Source: Streptomyces sp. NBC_00370
Lineage (GTDB): Bacteria > Actinomycetota > Actinomycetes > Streptomycetales > Streptomycetaceae
Direction of reading: 5' to 3'
NCBI RefSeq assembly: GCF_036084755.1
Contig: NZ_CP107968.1
Coordinates: 6,100,501 to 6,164,500, forward strand
DNA: 64,000 bases
Made by a program: the position numbers and the translations under genes. The notes beneath the pieces were generated by a model. That model was not told where the DNA came from. It ran no database searches and worked only from the letters and a program-made list of their open reading frames with translations. The first letter of the stretch is position 1. Each line of letters opens with the position of its first letter. Shown here one piece after another: positions 45,146 to 53,846 of the stretch.

Positions 45146-46681
45146 GTGTTCGACACTCTCTCCGACCGCCTCGCAGCCACATTCAAGAGCCTCCGGGGCA
45201 AAGGGCGCCTCAGCCCGGAGGACATCGATGCCACGGCCCGTGAGATCCGTATCGCCCTGCTCGAAGCCGACGTGGCCCTGCCCGTCGTGCGCGACTTCAT
45301 CAAGCAGGTCAAGGAGCGCGCCAACGGCGCCGAGGTCTCCCAGGCGCTGAACCCGGCGCAGCAAGTCATCAAGATCGTCAACGAGGAACTCGTCGGCATC
45401 CTCGGCGGCGAGACCCGGCGGCTGCGGTTCGCCAAGCAGCCGCCGACCGTGATCATGCTCGCCGGTCTGCAGGGTGCCGGTAAGACGACCCTCGCCGGCA
45501 AGCTCGGTCTCTGGCTCAAGGGCCAGGGCCACTCCCCGCTGCTCGTCGCCTGTGACCTCCAGCGCCCCAACGCCGTCACCCAGCTCTCCGTCGTCGCCGA
45601 GCGCGCCGGCGTCGCCGTCTACGCGCCCGAGCCGGGCAACGGGGTGGGCGACCCGGTCAAGGTCGCGAAGGACTCGATCGAGCACGCGCGCGCCAAGCAG
45701 TACGACGTCGTGGTCGTGGACACCGCGGGCCGCCTCGGTATCGACCAGGAACTGATGCGCCAGGCGTCCGATATCCGGGACGCGGTCAACCCGGACGAGG
45801 TCCTGTTCGTCGTCGACGCGATGATCGGCCAGGACGCCGTCAACACGGCGGAGGCGTTCCGCGACGGTGTCGGCTTCGACGGCGTCGTCCTGTCGAAGCT
45901 CGACGGTGACGCCAGGGGCGGCGCCGCCCTCTCCATCGCGCACGTCACCGGCAAGCAGATCATGTTCGCCTCCAACGGCGAGAAGCTGGACGAGTTCGAC
46001 ACGTTCCACCCCGACCGGATGGCGTCACGCATCCTGGACATGGGTGACCTGCTCAGCCTCATCGAGAAGGCCGAACAGACCTTCAGCCAGGCCGAGGCCG
46101 AGAAGATGGCCGCGAAGCTGGCCAAGGGGCCGAAGGAGTTCACGCTCGACGACTTCCTGTCCCAGATGGAGCAGGTCCGCAAGATGGGCTCGATCTCCAA
46201 GCTGCTCGGCATGCTGCCGGGCATGGGCCAGATCAAGGACCAGATCGCCAACCTCGACGAGAAGGACGTGGACCGCACCGCCGCGATCATCAAGTCCATG
46301 ACGCCGGGGGAGCGCGCGGAACCGACGATCATCAACGGCTCGCGCAGGGCGCGTATCGCCAAGGGCTCGGGTGTCGAGGTCAGCGCGGTGAAGGGACTGG
46401 TCGAGCGGTTCTTCGAGGCCCGCAAGATGATGTCCAAGATGGCGCAGGGCGGCGGGATGCCGGGCATGCCGGGGGTTCCCGGGATGGGCGGCGGGCCGGG
46501 CCGTACGAAGAAGAAGCAGAAGCAGGCCAAGGGCAAGCAGCGCTCGGGGAACCCGATGAAGCGCAAGGCCGAGGAGCAGGCGGCGCTGGCGCGCCGGGAG
46601 GAGTCGGCGCTGGCGGTGCCGGCGGAGGAGCAGGCGAAGAACTTCGAACTCCCGGACGAGTTCAAGAAGTTCATGAGCTAG
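45146..46681 (+). CDS. ffh: Signal recognition particle protein Ffh
   Basis: A 511-residue SRP GTPase. N domain to about residue 95, G1 GLQGAGKTTLAGKLG near 110, CDLQRPNAVTQL, DTAGRLGID, and SKLDGDARGGAALS. The methionine-rich M domain begins near 325 and carries the RNA-binding SRRARIAKGSGVEVSAV and the flexible GGGMPGMPGVPGMGGGPG. The C-terminus has an extra Lys/Ala tail ending NFELPDEFKKFMS, as in other Streptomyces. The start is a GTG. It binds 4.5S RNA and FtsY. Confidence 0.97.
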   Translation: MFDTLSDRLAATFKSLRGKGRLSPEDIDATAREIRIALLEADVALPVVRDFIKQVKERANGAEVSQALNPAQQVIKIVNEELVGILGGETRRLRFAKQPPTVIMLAGLQGAGKTTLAGKLGLWLKGQGHSPLLVACDLQRPNAVTQLSVVAERAGVAVYAPEPGNGVGDPVKVAKDSIEHARAKQYDVVVVDTAGRLGIDQELMRQASDIRDAVNPDEVLFVVDAMIGQDAVNTAEAFRDGVGFDGVVLSKLDGDARGGAALSIAHVTGKQIMFASNGEKLDEFDTFHPDRMASRILDMGDLLSLIEKAEQTFSQAEAEKMAAKLAKGPKEFTLDDFLSQMEQVRKMGSISKLLGMLPGMGQIKDQIANLDEKDVDRTAAIIKSMTPGERAEPTIINGSRRARIAKGSGVEVSAVKGLVERFFEARKMMSKMAQGGGMPGMPGVPGMGGGPGRTKKKQKQAKGKQRSGNPMKRKAEEQAALARREESALAVPAEEQAKNFELPDEFKKFMS

Positions 46682-47121
46682 TCGCCGTCCGGCGGGGGCG
46701 GCCGGGTCCGGTGGTTGCGGTTGTCGTCGTCCGTGCCGGTGTCCGGGTCCTGCGGAGGGGGGTGTCCGGACTGCTTGTCGCATGAGCTCCTTCGCTTTAC
46801 GTCCGGACACCCCCCTCCTCCGGCCCCGGCCCCCTCCCGTCCGGCGGTCGGCCACACCGCCCGCGTCAGCGCGGGTGAGGGGTGCCCTGCGGGCAGCGGG
46901 TCCGGGCAGCCGTCCCGATGGGGCGGGGGCTGAAGGGGGTCGTGCAGGGGTGGTGTCCGGAGCGTAGAGCGTGATTTGTGGCGCGACTCGGCGGTGGCTC
47001 CGCGTCGGGCGTATACCGCGCCGTAAATCATGCAGCGCAGGACGCGACCCCGGAACGGCACCCGGCGACAACCGCAACCAAGAACCCGCAACCAGAAACC
47101 GCGCCGGACGGCGACACCGCG
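46682..47121. other. Convergent intergenic region between ffh and the yhf cassette
   Basis: About 440 bases with no supported gene. It is dominated by the long inverted repeat at 46754-46818. Further copies of the core GTGTCCGG occur near 46950. Base composition is C/G-run rich, unlike the coding sequence on each side. It is the right place for the junction of an inserted cassette, but I found no integrase, direct repeat or tRNA end here. Confidence 0.5.
46754..46818. terminator. 18-bp perfect inverted repeat, probable bidirectional terminator
   Basis: Arms GGAGGGGGGTGTCCGGAC (46754-46771) and its exact complement (46801-46818) with a 29-base loop. It lies 73 bases after ffh, with yhfW arriving from the other side. 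A terminator for both is the simplest reading; a mobile-element remnant is the alternative. Confidence 0.55.
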
Positions 47122-48303
47122 TCACATCGTGAGGCCGAGAGACGTCGCCGCCGCCTGTCCCACCGACGTCAGCGACGACGCGTCGGGCAGCCGCGTCAGG
47201 GACGGCGCCTCCGGGCGGTGCATGAGCACCGGGACGTACTCCCGCGTGTGGTATGCGTGGCCGATCGTCGGGTCGTTCCCGTGGTCGCCCGTCACGATCA
47301 GCCGGTCACCCGCGCCGTCCAGCAGCCGTAGCAGCGCCCCGAGTCCCGCGTCCGTCTGCTCCAGTACGTCCCCGTACCGCTCGGTGTCCTGCTGGTGGCC
47401 CGCCAGGTCCGTCTCCTGGACGTTCGCGACGACAAGACCGGGGCCCGGCGCGCGCACCGCTTCCAGCGTGCGGGCCACGACGTCGGCCGTCGCGACGCAC
47501 GGGCGGCGCACCGCCGCTTCGCAGACCAGGATGTCCGCCGCCTTGCCGACGAGCGTCACCGGGATCCCCGCGCGCGCCGCGACGTCGGGCAGCTGGCGGG
47601 TGTGGTCGACGGGCGCGCCCAGGTGTTGCACCTGGAGGCCGCCGTTGCGGTAGAAGCCCGTCGCGGGGGTGTCCAGGCCGACCGTTCCGCCGTCGCCGTC
47701 CCGTACGTACGCGGGCAGCGGCCCGTCCGCGTGGCCGCCGACGGCGATGACGCGGGCGACGGGCGCCACGGACCGTACCGTGCGGGCGATGGCCAGGATG
47801 CGGTCGAAGGGCAGGTCCTCCAGGCGTCCCGAGGCGTTCCAGTTGATGCCGGGGTCGGCCTCCAGGTTGTCGTGGACGAGGACGGCGCCGTCCACGACGA
47901 GCAGCGGGCGGCCGTCCAGCGGCGACACCTCGTGGCCCGCCGCCTTCAACGCGTGAGTCACCTCGGAGAGATGCTCGGCCAGCCGGGCCACCGTGACCCG
48001 GCTGAAGTCGGCGCCCATCATCGTCTGGTGCCCGGCGAACGTGTCCGCGCCGGGGTAGCCGAGCGCCGCGCGGCCCACCGCGACCGGCAGCGCGGTGGTG
48101 GCGGCGAGGCCGGGGTGCGGATGGACGACGCCGAGGCCCAGCGCGCCGAGCGTCGGCAGCCGCAGGGGCCGGCCCGCTGCGGCGCGGTGGTCCAGGACGT
48201 GTCCGCACGTGTCGGCGGCGATGTCCCCGGGGCGCAGCGCCCCCGCGTCCGGCATCGCGCCGATGCCGAAGCCGTCGATGACGACGATGACCGTCTTGCT
48301 CAT
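47122..48303 (-). CDS. yhfW: YhfW, phosphopentomutase-like metalloenzyme
   Basis: A 393-residue alkaline-phosphatase-superfamily protein related to DeoB. Metal and phosphate residues are all in place: Asp10 in VIVVIDGFGIG, nucleophile-type Thr88 in PGADTFAGHQTMMG, Asp299 and His303 in ETDLAGHQQD, Asp340-His341 in TGDHGNDP, and His352 in HAYHTREYVPVL. It probably moves or removes a phosphate on a pentose-like or amino-sugar-like compound. It is the last gene of the yhf cassette, overlapping yhfX by 4 bases. True DeoB is ruled out as first choice because the neighbours are all yhf genes. Confidence 0.85.
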   Translation of the reverse strand: MSKTVIVVIDGFGIGAMPDAGALRPGDIAADTCGHVLDHRAAAGRPLRLPTLGALGLGVVHPHPGLAATTALPVAVGRAALGYPGADTFAGHQTMMGADFSRVTVARLAEHLSEVTHALKAAGHEVSPLDGRPLLVVDGAVLVHDNLEADPGINWNASGRLEDLPFDRILAIARTVRSVAPVARVIAVGGHADGPLPAYVRDGDGGTVGLDTPATGFYRNGGLQVQHLGAPVDHTRQLPDVAARAGIPVTLVGKAADILVCEAAVRRPCVATADVVARTLEAVRAPGPGLVVANVQETDLAGHQQDTERYGDVLEQTDAGLGALLRLLDGAGDRLIVTGDHGNDPTIGHAYHTREYVPVLMHRPEAPSLTRLPDASSLTSVGQAAATSLGLTM

Positions 48304-49466
48304 GGCGCTCCTTGCAGCGGCCGGCCGTGCGCGTCGTACAGGCCGGTCAGCCGGGGCGCGCCGGTGGACAGGCCCGCGACGACGGCGACGGTCGAGCGGG
48401 TGACGAAGATCTGGGTGCGGAAGGCGAGGACGGCGGTGTCGCCCGCCCGGACGGCGGGCGCCGCGTCTGTCAGCCGGTAGTAGTCGATGTTCTCGGCGGG
48501 GGAGTCCTGGACCGGCAGCCGCAGTCCGGTACGGGGCAGCAGCGCCGCCTTGATCCCGGCGCGTGCGTAGAAGCCGCCGCCGTACAGCGCGTGTCTGCCG
48601 TCGGCGAGGGTGTGCGCGACCTCGCTGACGTACACGTAGGCGGGCTGCTCCGGCTGATGCGCGTCGACCGCGTGCAGCGGGGTGGTGCCGGTGAGGGAGT
48701 GGCCTGGTTCGCCGTGGGTCGCGCCGAGTTCGGCGAGCAGCGGGAGCGTCGCCATGGCCGTGGCGCTCGGGGCGCTGAGACCCAGCCGCTCGTGGCCGCG
48801 CGCGGCGAGCAGATCGCGTGCCTTGACGGCGAGTTCGAAGTTGGGCGTGGGGGCGGGCACGCCGGTGGCCGGGTCGCACAGCACGCAGGGGAAAGCGGTG
48901 ACGCCGGCGATACGGATGCCGGGCAGCTCCTCGGCGGCTTCGGCGAACGTGTCGAGGCCGTCGAGGGGTACGCCGCCTTCCTGGCCCGGGTAGACGGATC
49001 CCGCCGCGCCTTCGAGGCGTACGAACACGTCCTGGACGAAGCCGAGTTCGCGTGCGGCGTCGGAGACGGCGCGGGCGTTGGCCAGGTCGAAGACGGTGAC
49101 CGCCTCGGGCCGCCAGGCCAGCATCTCGGGCAGGTCGCGGCGCGGGATCTGTACGAGGTGGCCGAGGTTGCCGGCCCGCGCGCCGGTGGCGTGCAGGGTG
49201 CGGGCCTCGGCCGGGTCGATCGCCGCGAAGGCGGGGATGTGCCGGGCGATGGCGCGGATCAGCGCGGGGTTGCGGCCGAGCTGTTTGACGACGAACCACA
49301 GGCTGAGGCCGAGCCGTTGGGCCTCGGCGGCGAGGAGAGCGGCGTTGGACTCGATGGCGTCCGCGTCCATGACGTACGTGTCGGGCGGGATGGCGCCGGA
49401 GGCGTGCAGCGCGGTCGCCGTCTCGACGAGCGCTGCGTTGCGGGTGAGGACGGTGTCGAGGAACAC
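48300..49466 (-). CDS. yhfX: YhfX, PLP-dependent amino acid racemase-like protein
   Basis: A 388-residue fold-type III PLP enzyme (alanine racemase/ornithine decarboxylase fold). The PLP lysine is Lys61 in LWFVVKQLGRNPAL, with barrel strands AAIDPAEARTLHATGA, LVQIPRRDLPEML and the phosphate-binding GLSAPSATAMATLPLLAELG. The C-terminal beta domain (YGGGFYARAGIKAALLP) is present. The GTG follows GGAGGGCTGACC and lies 2 bases after yhfS. Likely substrate is an amino acid or amino-acid-like intermediate; not known. Confidence 0.87.
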   Translation of the reverse strand: MFLDTVLTRNAALVETATALHASGAIPPDTYVMDADAIESNAALLAAEAQRLGLSLWFVVKQLGRNPALIRAIARHIPAFAAIDPAEARTLHATGARAGNLGHLVQIPRRDLPEMLAWRPEAVTVFDLANARAVSDAARELGFVQDVFVRLEGAAGSVYPGQEGGVPLDGLDTFAEAAEELPGIRIAGVTAFPCVLCDPATGVPAPTPNFELAVKARDLLAARGHERLGLSAPSATAMATLPLLAELGATHGEPGHSLTGTTPLHAVDAHQPEQPAYVYVSEVAHTLADGRHALYGGGFYARAGIKAALLPRTGLRLPVQDSPAENIDYYRLTDAAPAVRAGDTAVLAFRTQIFVTRSTVAVVAGLSTGAPRLTGLYDAHGRPLQGAP

Positions 49467-49468
49467 GG

Positions 49469-50587
49469 TCAGCCCTCCAGGTCGAGCAGCGAACGGCGCA
49501 GGATCTCGACGACGAGATCGGCGCCGGCGCGCATGGGGTTGATCCGTACGGTCCAGTCGGCGAGTTCGGGGGTGTCGTCCAGCGACGAGCTGGACATCCG
49601 GTAGAAGAGCGGGGTGATCTCGTAACGGGAGTTGGAGCCGACCGGGTAGGGCGCCGCGCCGTACTTCGCCGCCACCGCGGGCAGTTGGCGGGCGACGGGC
49701 CGCTCCAGCCGGACAAGCAGGCAGCGGTCCTGCGCGTTGGCGATACGGACTTCCGCGACGCCCGGTACCTCGCCCGCCGCGAGCCGGTCGGCGACCTCGG
49801 CGCCCACCCGCGACTGGATCGCCCACATGACGGGCACGTGCGTGAGGGCGCGCAGCGCGTCGAGCGCCTGCGCGCCCTGCACCTGGCCGCCGCCGGAGTA
49901 GTTGTCGGCGCGGATGTGTTCCACCAGGTCGCGGGAGCCGACGACGGCGCCGACCCCCTCGGGGCCGTGCAGCTTGAACAGTGAGAAGCAGGAGGCGTCG
50001 GCGCCGAGTTCCACCCCGGAGGCGGGGACCCGCATGACGGCGTAGTTGTCGTCCACGACGGTGCGTATGCCCGCTTCGGCGCAGGCGGCGATCACCTCGG
50101 CGGGGTCGTACGAGTCGGCGAGCCGCTGGCGGCTGTGCTGGACGTACGCCCAGCGGAACCGGCCGGAGGCGAGCGCCTGGCGCAGCTCGGCCGGGTCGTT
50201 GAAGTCGGCCTCGACGGTGCGCACCCCGAGGCCGCGCAGCGTGACGGCGGTGGTGCGGTAGACGGGTGCCCGGTGGATGAGGAGCGGGTCGCCGGGGGAG
50301 ACGGCGGCCTGGAGCGCGGCCCGGATCGCGCCGGTGCCCGCGCCCTGGACGAGGGCCGCGTCCTCGGCGCCGAAGTGCCCGGCGAGCACCGCTTCGACGC
50401 GTGCGGTCGTACGGGGCCTGCCGAGGCCGGGTACGACACCGGCGTCGGTCTCGAAGAGCTGGGTGCCCTCGAAGTGCGCAGCGGTGTGTTCGAGCAGCCG
50501 GTACTGGACGCGGACCGCCTCGTCGACGCCGACCGTCGCCAGCGGGTAGGTCGTGGGCAGGTGTACGGGCGTCTGTGGTGCGGCCAT
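49469..50587 (-). CDS. yhfS: YhfS, PLP-dependent aminotransferase/desulfurase-like protein
   Basis: A 372-residue fold-type I PLP enzyme related to cystathionine/cysteine-desulfurase-type proteins. PLP contacts: GAGTGAIRAALQA (phosphate loop near residue 84), Asp179-Asp180 in TVVDDNYAV, and Schiff-base Lys205 in FSLFKLHGPEGVG. The residues SNSRYEITPLFYRMSSSS near the end are typical of YhfS rather than of NifS. It begins 1 base after php. No cysteine-loop is seen, so desulfurase activity is not supported. Confidence 0.86.
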   Translation of the reverse strand: MAAPQTPVHLPTTYPLATVGVDEAVRVQYRLLEHTAAHFEGTQLFETDAGVVPGLGRPRTTARVEAVLAGHFGAEDAALVQGAGTGAIRAALQAAVSPGDPLLIHRAPVYRTTAVTLRGLGVRTVEADFNDPAELRQALASGRFRWAYVQHSRQRLADSYDPAEVIAACAEAGIRTVVDDNYAVMRVPASGVELGADASCFSLFKLHGPEGVGAVVGSRDLVEHIRADNYSGGGQVQGAQALDALRALTHVPVMWAIQSRVGAEVADRLAAGEVPGVAEVRIANAQDRCLLVRLERPVARQLPAVAAKYGAAPYPVGSNSRYEITPLFYRMSSSSLDDTPELADWTVRINPMRAGADLVVEILRRSLLDLEG

Positions 50588-50588
50588 C

Positions 50589-51530
50589 TCAGATCTCCTC
50601 GACGTCGGCGCCGGTGAGGAAGCGCAGGGGGTTGCGGCGGGTCATCAGGTCCACCAGGTCGTCGTCCACCCCTGCGGCGCGTGCCTTCGGCAGGAAGGAC
50701 CGGAAGAGGTGCCCGTATCCCTGGCCGCCCTCGGAGGTGAGGTAGCCGTGCCGGGAGATGTCGCAGCTGAGCAGGACCCGGTCGGCGTGGCCCGCTTCGA
50801 GCAGCGCGAGCAGCAGCCGCAGCCGGGTGTCGTCGCTCTGGTAGGCCGATTTGCCGACGGTGTCGAACGCGACGTACGCGCCGCTCGCCGCGAGTGCGCG
50901 GTGGACCGCCGGGTCGTCCAGCAGGTCCTGGTGGCCGACGGAGATCCGGTGCGGTGCGAGGCCGGCGCCGGTGAGCAGGTCGAGCTGGGCGAGTCCGCCG
51001 TGGCCGAGCTGGGCGTGGGTGGCGAGGGAGAGGCCGGTGGCGACGGCGGCGTGCGCGGAGGCGAGGAGCGCGCGGGTCTCCGGCTCGGACGGCCGGTCGC
51101 CGTGGCTGCCGATCTCGCCGAGCACCCCGGGTGTGACGCCGGTGTCGCCGATGCCGTCGGTGATCTCCCGGACGAGCGTGTCGGTGAGCTGCTCGACGCC
51201 GGCGTCCGCGATCTCCCGCGGGTGGAACGGCTCGTAGTACCAGCCGGTGGCCGCGACCACGGCGACGCCGGACTCCGCCGCGATCCGGGCCAGCGCGCGC
51301 GGGTCGCGGCCCATTCCGCGGCAGGTCAGCTCGATGACCAGGGCCAGGTCGAACTCGTCGCGCAGAGCGGCCAGTTCGGCCGTGACGGCGGCGGTGTGCC
51401 GGCCGTCGATGACGGCTTCGCCGCTGTCGGTCCTGTCGAGGTCGAGTACCAGATGTTCGTGCGCCAGGGCCGGGCCGCGCACGGCGGACACGGGCAACGG
51501 CCCGGCGACGGTGTGGAGATGGTGCTGCAT
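50589..51530 (-). CDS. php: Phosphotriesterase homology protein
   Basis: A 313-residue amidohydrolase-superfamily TIM barrel of the PHP/YhfV type. Binuclear metal ligands are complete: His24 and His26 in LAHEHLVLD, Glu139 in VLGEIGSHG (in place of the carboxylated Lys of true phosphotriesterase), His172 in LATHAQLG, His200 in SVGHQDL, and Asp257 in LLSCDISRHG. Natural substrates of PHP are unknown; lactonase or phosphoester hydrolysis are proposed for relatives. Located between the membrane protein yhfT and yhfS. Confidence 0.92.
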   Translation of the reverse strand: MQHHLHTVAGPLPVSAVRGPALAHEHLVLDLDRTDSGEAVIDGRHTAAVTAELAALRDEFDLALVIELTCRGMGRDPRALARIAAESGVAVVAATGWYYEPFHPREIADAGVEQLTDTLVREITDGIGDTGVTPGVLGEIGSHGDRPSEPETRALLASAHAAVATGLSLATHAQLGHGGLAQLDLLTGAGLAPHRISVGHQDLLDDPAVHRALAASGAYVAFDTVGKSAYQSDDTRLRLLLALLEAGHADRVLLSCDISRHGYLTSEGGQGYGHLFRSFLPKARAAGVDDDLVDLMTRRNPLRFLTGADVEEI

Positions 51531-51582
51531 GTGCTGCGCTTCCTGGTGTGGGGGGCCCGAGGGTTGATCCGAACGAAGGGCG

Positions 51583-52941
51583 CTAGCCCTTGACCGGGGT
51601 GAAGAGGTCGAGCCAGTACAGGACGTTGAGCAGGATGCCGCCGACGATGACGGCCGCCGGCGCGGCCGCCATGCGTACGACGGGCCGGCCCATCGCCTCG
51701 TTGATCAGGTAGAGCCCGCCGACGATGAGGATCGCGAGACCGCCGCCCATGACGTTCGCCGCGAGCAGCGAGCCGAAGAGGATGGCCAGGGACAGCGTCT
51801 CGGTGATGGCGCTGCGCAGGTGCTCGGAGGAGTCGCGCACGCTCGGCAGCTTGCCGAGGAGCTTGCCGATGTACGACAGGGCCAGCACTTCGAGGGCGAA
51901 GACGACGGCGCCGACGACGGCGGCGAGGATCGGGTTCGGCATGAGGTAGCCGATGGGGTACACGAGCGTGAAACCGGCGATGCCGTACGCGCCGGAGGCG
52001 AGGGCGGTCGTCGCGATCAGCGGGATGAAGCCGAAGACGCGGTAGAAGTCGACCTGCGCCGCCTCGCTGTACTGCCCCTTGGCGATCAGGAAGCTGGTGG
52101 CCTCACCACCGCCGAATATGTGCATCTGGGCCAGTGCGCAGACGCCGGCGCCGAGCAGCATGAACAGCGGCAGGTAGCGGCGCAGCCGGGCGGCGCTGGC
52201 GCTGAACAGCGACACCATGGGGTCGTCCGGGTCCGCTTCCTGCGGTCCGGTGTCCGTCGTGCCCTCGGCGGCGAAGGCGGCCCGGTCGGCCTTGCGCTGG
52301 AGCAGGTCCTTGCGGACGGCGAAGCCGATGAGCATCAGCACCCCGGCGGCCATCGCGAGCGAGCCGGCGAAGACGTTCGGCCACAGCTTCATCGTCATGA
52401 TCACGAAGGCCAGCTCGATCACGGCGGCGATCCCGCCGCGCGCCCGGCCGAACTGCTTGGTGATGGCGAGCACCGGGAACAGCGTGAACAGGAACAGGAT
52501 CGGCGTCGACATCTGCTGCATCGCCGTCAGGAAGTCGACGGGCAGCTTGTGCGCCAGGTTGTTGGTGCCGCCGAGACCGAAGACGATCAGCGCGCCCCAG
52601 GCGCCGCCGAGCAGCGGCGCGAGCCACTTCCGGAACGCCAGGATGCCGAGGATGTCGGTCGGCAGGAACAGCAGCCACGGGTTGAGGACGCCGGAGGACA
52701 GGGCCATCGGCGCGCCGAGGCCGAAGATGAACCCGGCGGAGAGGCCGAAGGACACCGCCGCCGTTGCGCTGCGGGACGAGCGCCCCTGGATGAAGTCGAG
52801 CATGAAGGGGCGGGTGCCGTCGTTGAAGACGGCCAGGGCCATGTGCGAGATGAACGCGGTGAGCGCGGCGAGCACGATGACGGTCAGTTGCTGGGCGAGC
52901 GTGAAGTCCAGATGGTTGGTGCTCGCTGCGAGGGTGTTCAC
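51583..52941 (-). CDS. yhfT: YhfT, multi-spanning inner membrane transporter-like protein
   Basis: A 452-residue membrane protein with about 11-12 hydrophobic segments (LTVIVLAALTAFISHMALAV, GALIVFGLGGTNNLAHKL, FLFTLFPVLAITKQFG, and so on) and a central hydrophilic loop at about 215-245. It matches the YhfT family, presumed to import the pathway substrate. It starts at a GTG and lies 34 bases after yhfU, its constant partner. Confidence 0.88.
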   Translation of the reverse strand: MNTLAASTNHLDFTLAQQLTVIVLAALTAFISHMALAVFNDGTRPFMLDFIQGRSSRSATAAVSFGLSAGFIFGLGAPMALSSGVLNPWLLFLPTDILGILAFRKWLAPLLGGAWGALIVFGLGGTNNLAHKLPVDFLTAMQQMSTPILFLFTLFPVLAITKQFGRARGGIAAVIELAFVIMTMKLWPNVFAGSLAMAAGVLMLIGFAVRKDLLQRKADRAAFAAEGTTDTGPQEADPDDPMVSLFSASAARLRRYLPLFMLLGAGVCALAQMHIFGGGEATSFLIAKGQYSEAAQVDFYRVFGFIPLIATTALASGAYGIAGFTLVYPIGYLMPNPILAAVVGAVVFALEVLALSYIGKLLGKLPSVRDSSEHLRSAITETLSLAILFGSLLAANVMGGGLAILIVGGLYLINEAMGRPVVRMAAAPAAVIVGGILLNVLYWLDLFTPVKG

Positions 52942-52975
52942 GGGAGTTTCTCCTCCGGGCCCTGGAGTGCGGGAA

Positions 52976-53332
52976 TCAGCCGCGCGCGGCGATGGCGCGG
53001 GCCATGACCGGCGCCACGGCGTCGATCTGGTCGATGGCGAAGCCGAAGACCTTCTTGCCTTCGGCGAGCAGGGCGGTGACCTCGTCCTCGGTGGGGACCG
53101 AGCGGCCGAAGGTGTGGCAGAGCGGCTTGCCGAGCAGGCCGACGAGCACGCCGAGGGAGGCGCCCGCGCCGGTGTGGCAGGTGCCGAGGTAGAAGTCGGC
53201 CTGGCCGCCGCGGAGCTTCATCGCCGCGTCCATGTCGTTGGAGACGGCGATCTCGATGCCGTCGATGCCGAGCTTGGAGACGATGCCGGCGACCTCGGTC
53301 TTGCCGACGCCTCCGGTGAGGATCTTCGTCAT
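52976..53332 (-). CDS. yhfU: YhfU, DUF2620 protein
   Basis: A 118-residue soluble protein, MTKILTGGVGKTEVAGIVSKLG. The middle part AMKLRGGQADFYLGTCHTGAGASLGVL has a Cys-His pair and Gly-rich loop conserved in DUF2620. Its size and alternating alpha/beta pattern recall PTS EIIB-type domains, which would fit the PRD gene next door, but this is only inference. Always next to yhfT. Confidence 0.85.
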   Translation of the reverse strand: MTKILTGGVGKTEVAGIVSKLGIDGIEIAVSNDMDAAMKLRGGQADFYLGTCHTGAGASLGVLVGLLGKPLCHTFGRSVPTEDEVTALLAEGKKVFGFAIDQIDAVAPVMARAIAARG

Positions 53333-53378
53333 GGCTGTCTTCCTTTCGGGCGGGGCTTTCGGGCGGGGGCCCGGGGGT

Positions 53379-53753
53379 TCAGGCGGGGGAGTTCTGGGCG
53401 AGTACGGCGAGGTGCAGCGCGAGGAAGTTGATCTCCGAGTCGGGCAGCGGTGTGCCCAGCTCACGTCCGGCCCGCGCGGAGACCGCCCGGGACCTGGCGA
53501 CCGCCTCGGGGTGGTCGTCGAGCTCGGCCGCCACCTGCTCGTCGGTTGTGAAGTTCTCGATGGGTTCGCCGTCGAGGAGCCTGGTCAGCGCCATCATCAG
53601 ATGGCTGGTGAGCATGCCCGCGGTGTCCTCGGTGACGGTGCGGCCCTCGTCGGCGAGCGCGGTCAGCTCACCGGTCACGAAAGCCGCGACCTCGGGGCGT
53701 ACCTGACCGCTCTCCCGGAAGAGCTGGATGCGGAGGGCGAGCTGGTCGTCCAT
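53379..53753 (-). CDS. yhfY: YhfY, stand-alone PRD protein
   Basis: A 124-residue PTS-regulation domain without DNA-binding or EII domains. The two conserved PRD histidines are His51 (MLTSHLMMALTRLLDG) and His114 (LALHLAVLAQ). In other PRD proteins these are phosphorylated by HPr or EIIB. It is the first gene of the leftward yhfY-yhfU-yhfT-php-yhfS-yhfX-yhfW run, with strong ribosome site AGGAGG and the second copy of the 23-bp element 35 bases upstream. Confidence 0.85.
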   Translation of the reverse strand: MDDQLALRIQLFRESGQVRPEVAAFVTGELTALADEGRTVTEDTAGMLTSHLMMALTRLLDGEPIENFTTDEQVAAELDDHPEAVARSRAVSARAGRELGTPLPDSEINFLALHLAVLAQNSPA

Positions 53754-53787
53754 GGGGTCCTCCTAGAGCATGCTCGACAAGTCGATA

Positions 53788-53810
53788 AGACAGTAACCAG
53801 TATTTTGTAT
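53788..53810 (-). promoter_or_regulatory. Predicted YhfZ operator/promoter of the yhfY-W operon
   Basis: AGACAGTAACCAGTATTTTG plus TAT (plus strand) matches the yhfZ upstream element at 20 of 23 positions. Read leftward it includes a -10 hexamer TACTGT (53790-53795), but the -35 at proper spacing is poor (GGCTCA), suggesting the promoter needs an activator. Confidence 0.6.
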
Positions 53811-53846
53811 TTTGAGCCTACGCCTCGACCCTCCGATTTCCGGGTC

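Noticed and set aside
47122..48303. Ordinary phosphopentomutase (deoB)
   Set aside because: The fold matches DeoB, but the seven neighbours are all yhf genes, so YhfW is the better call.
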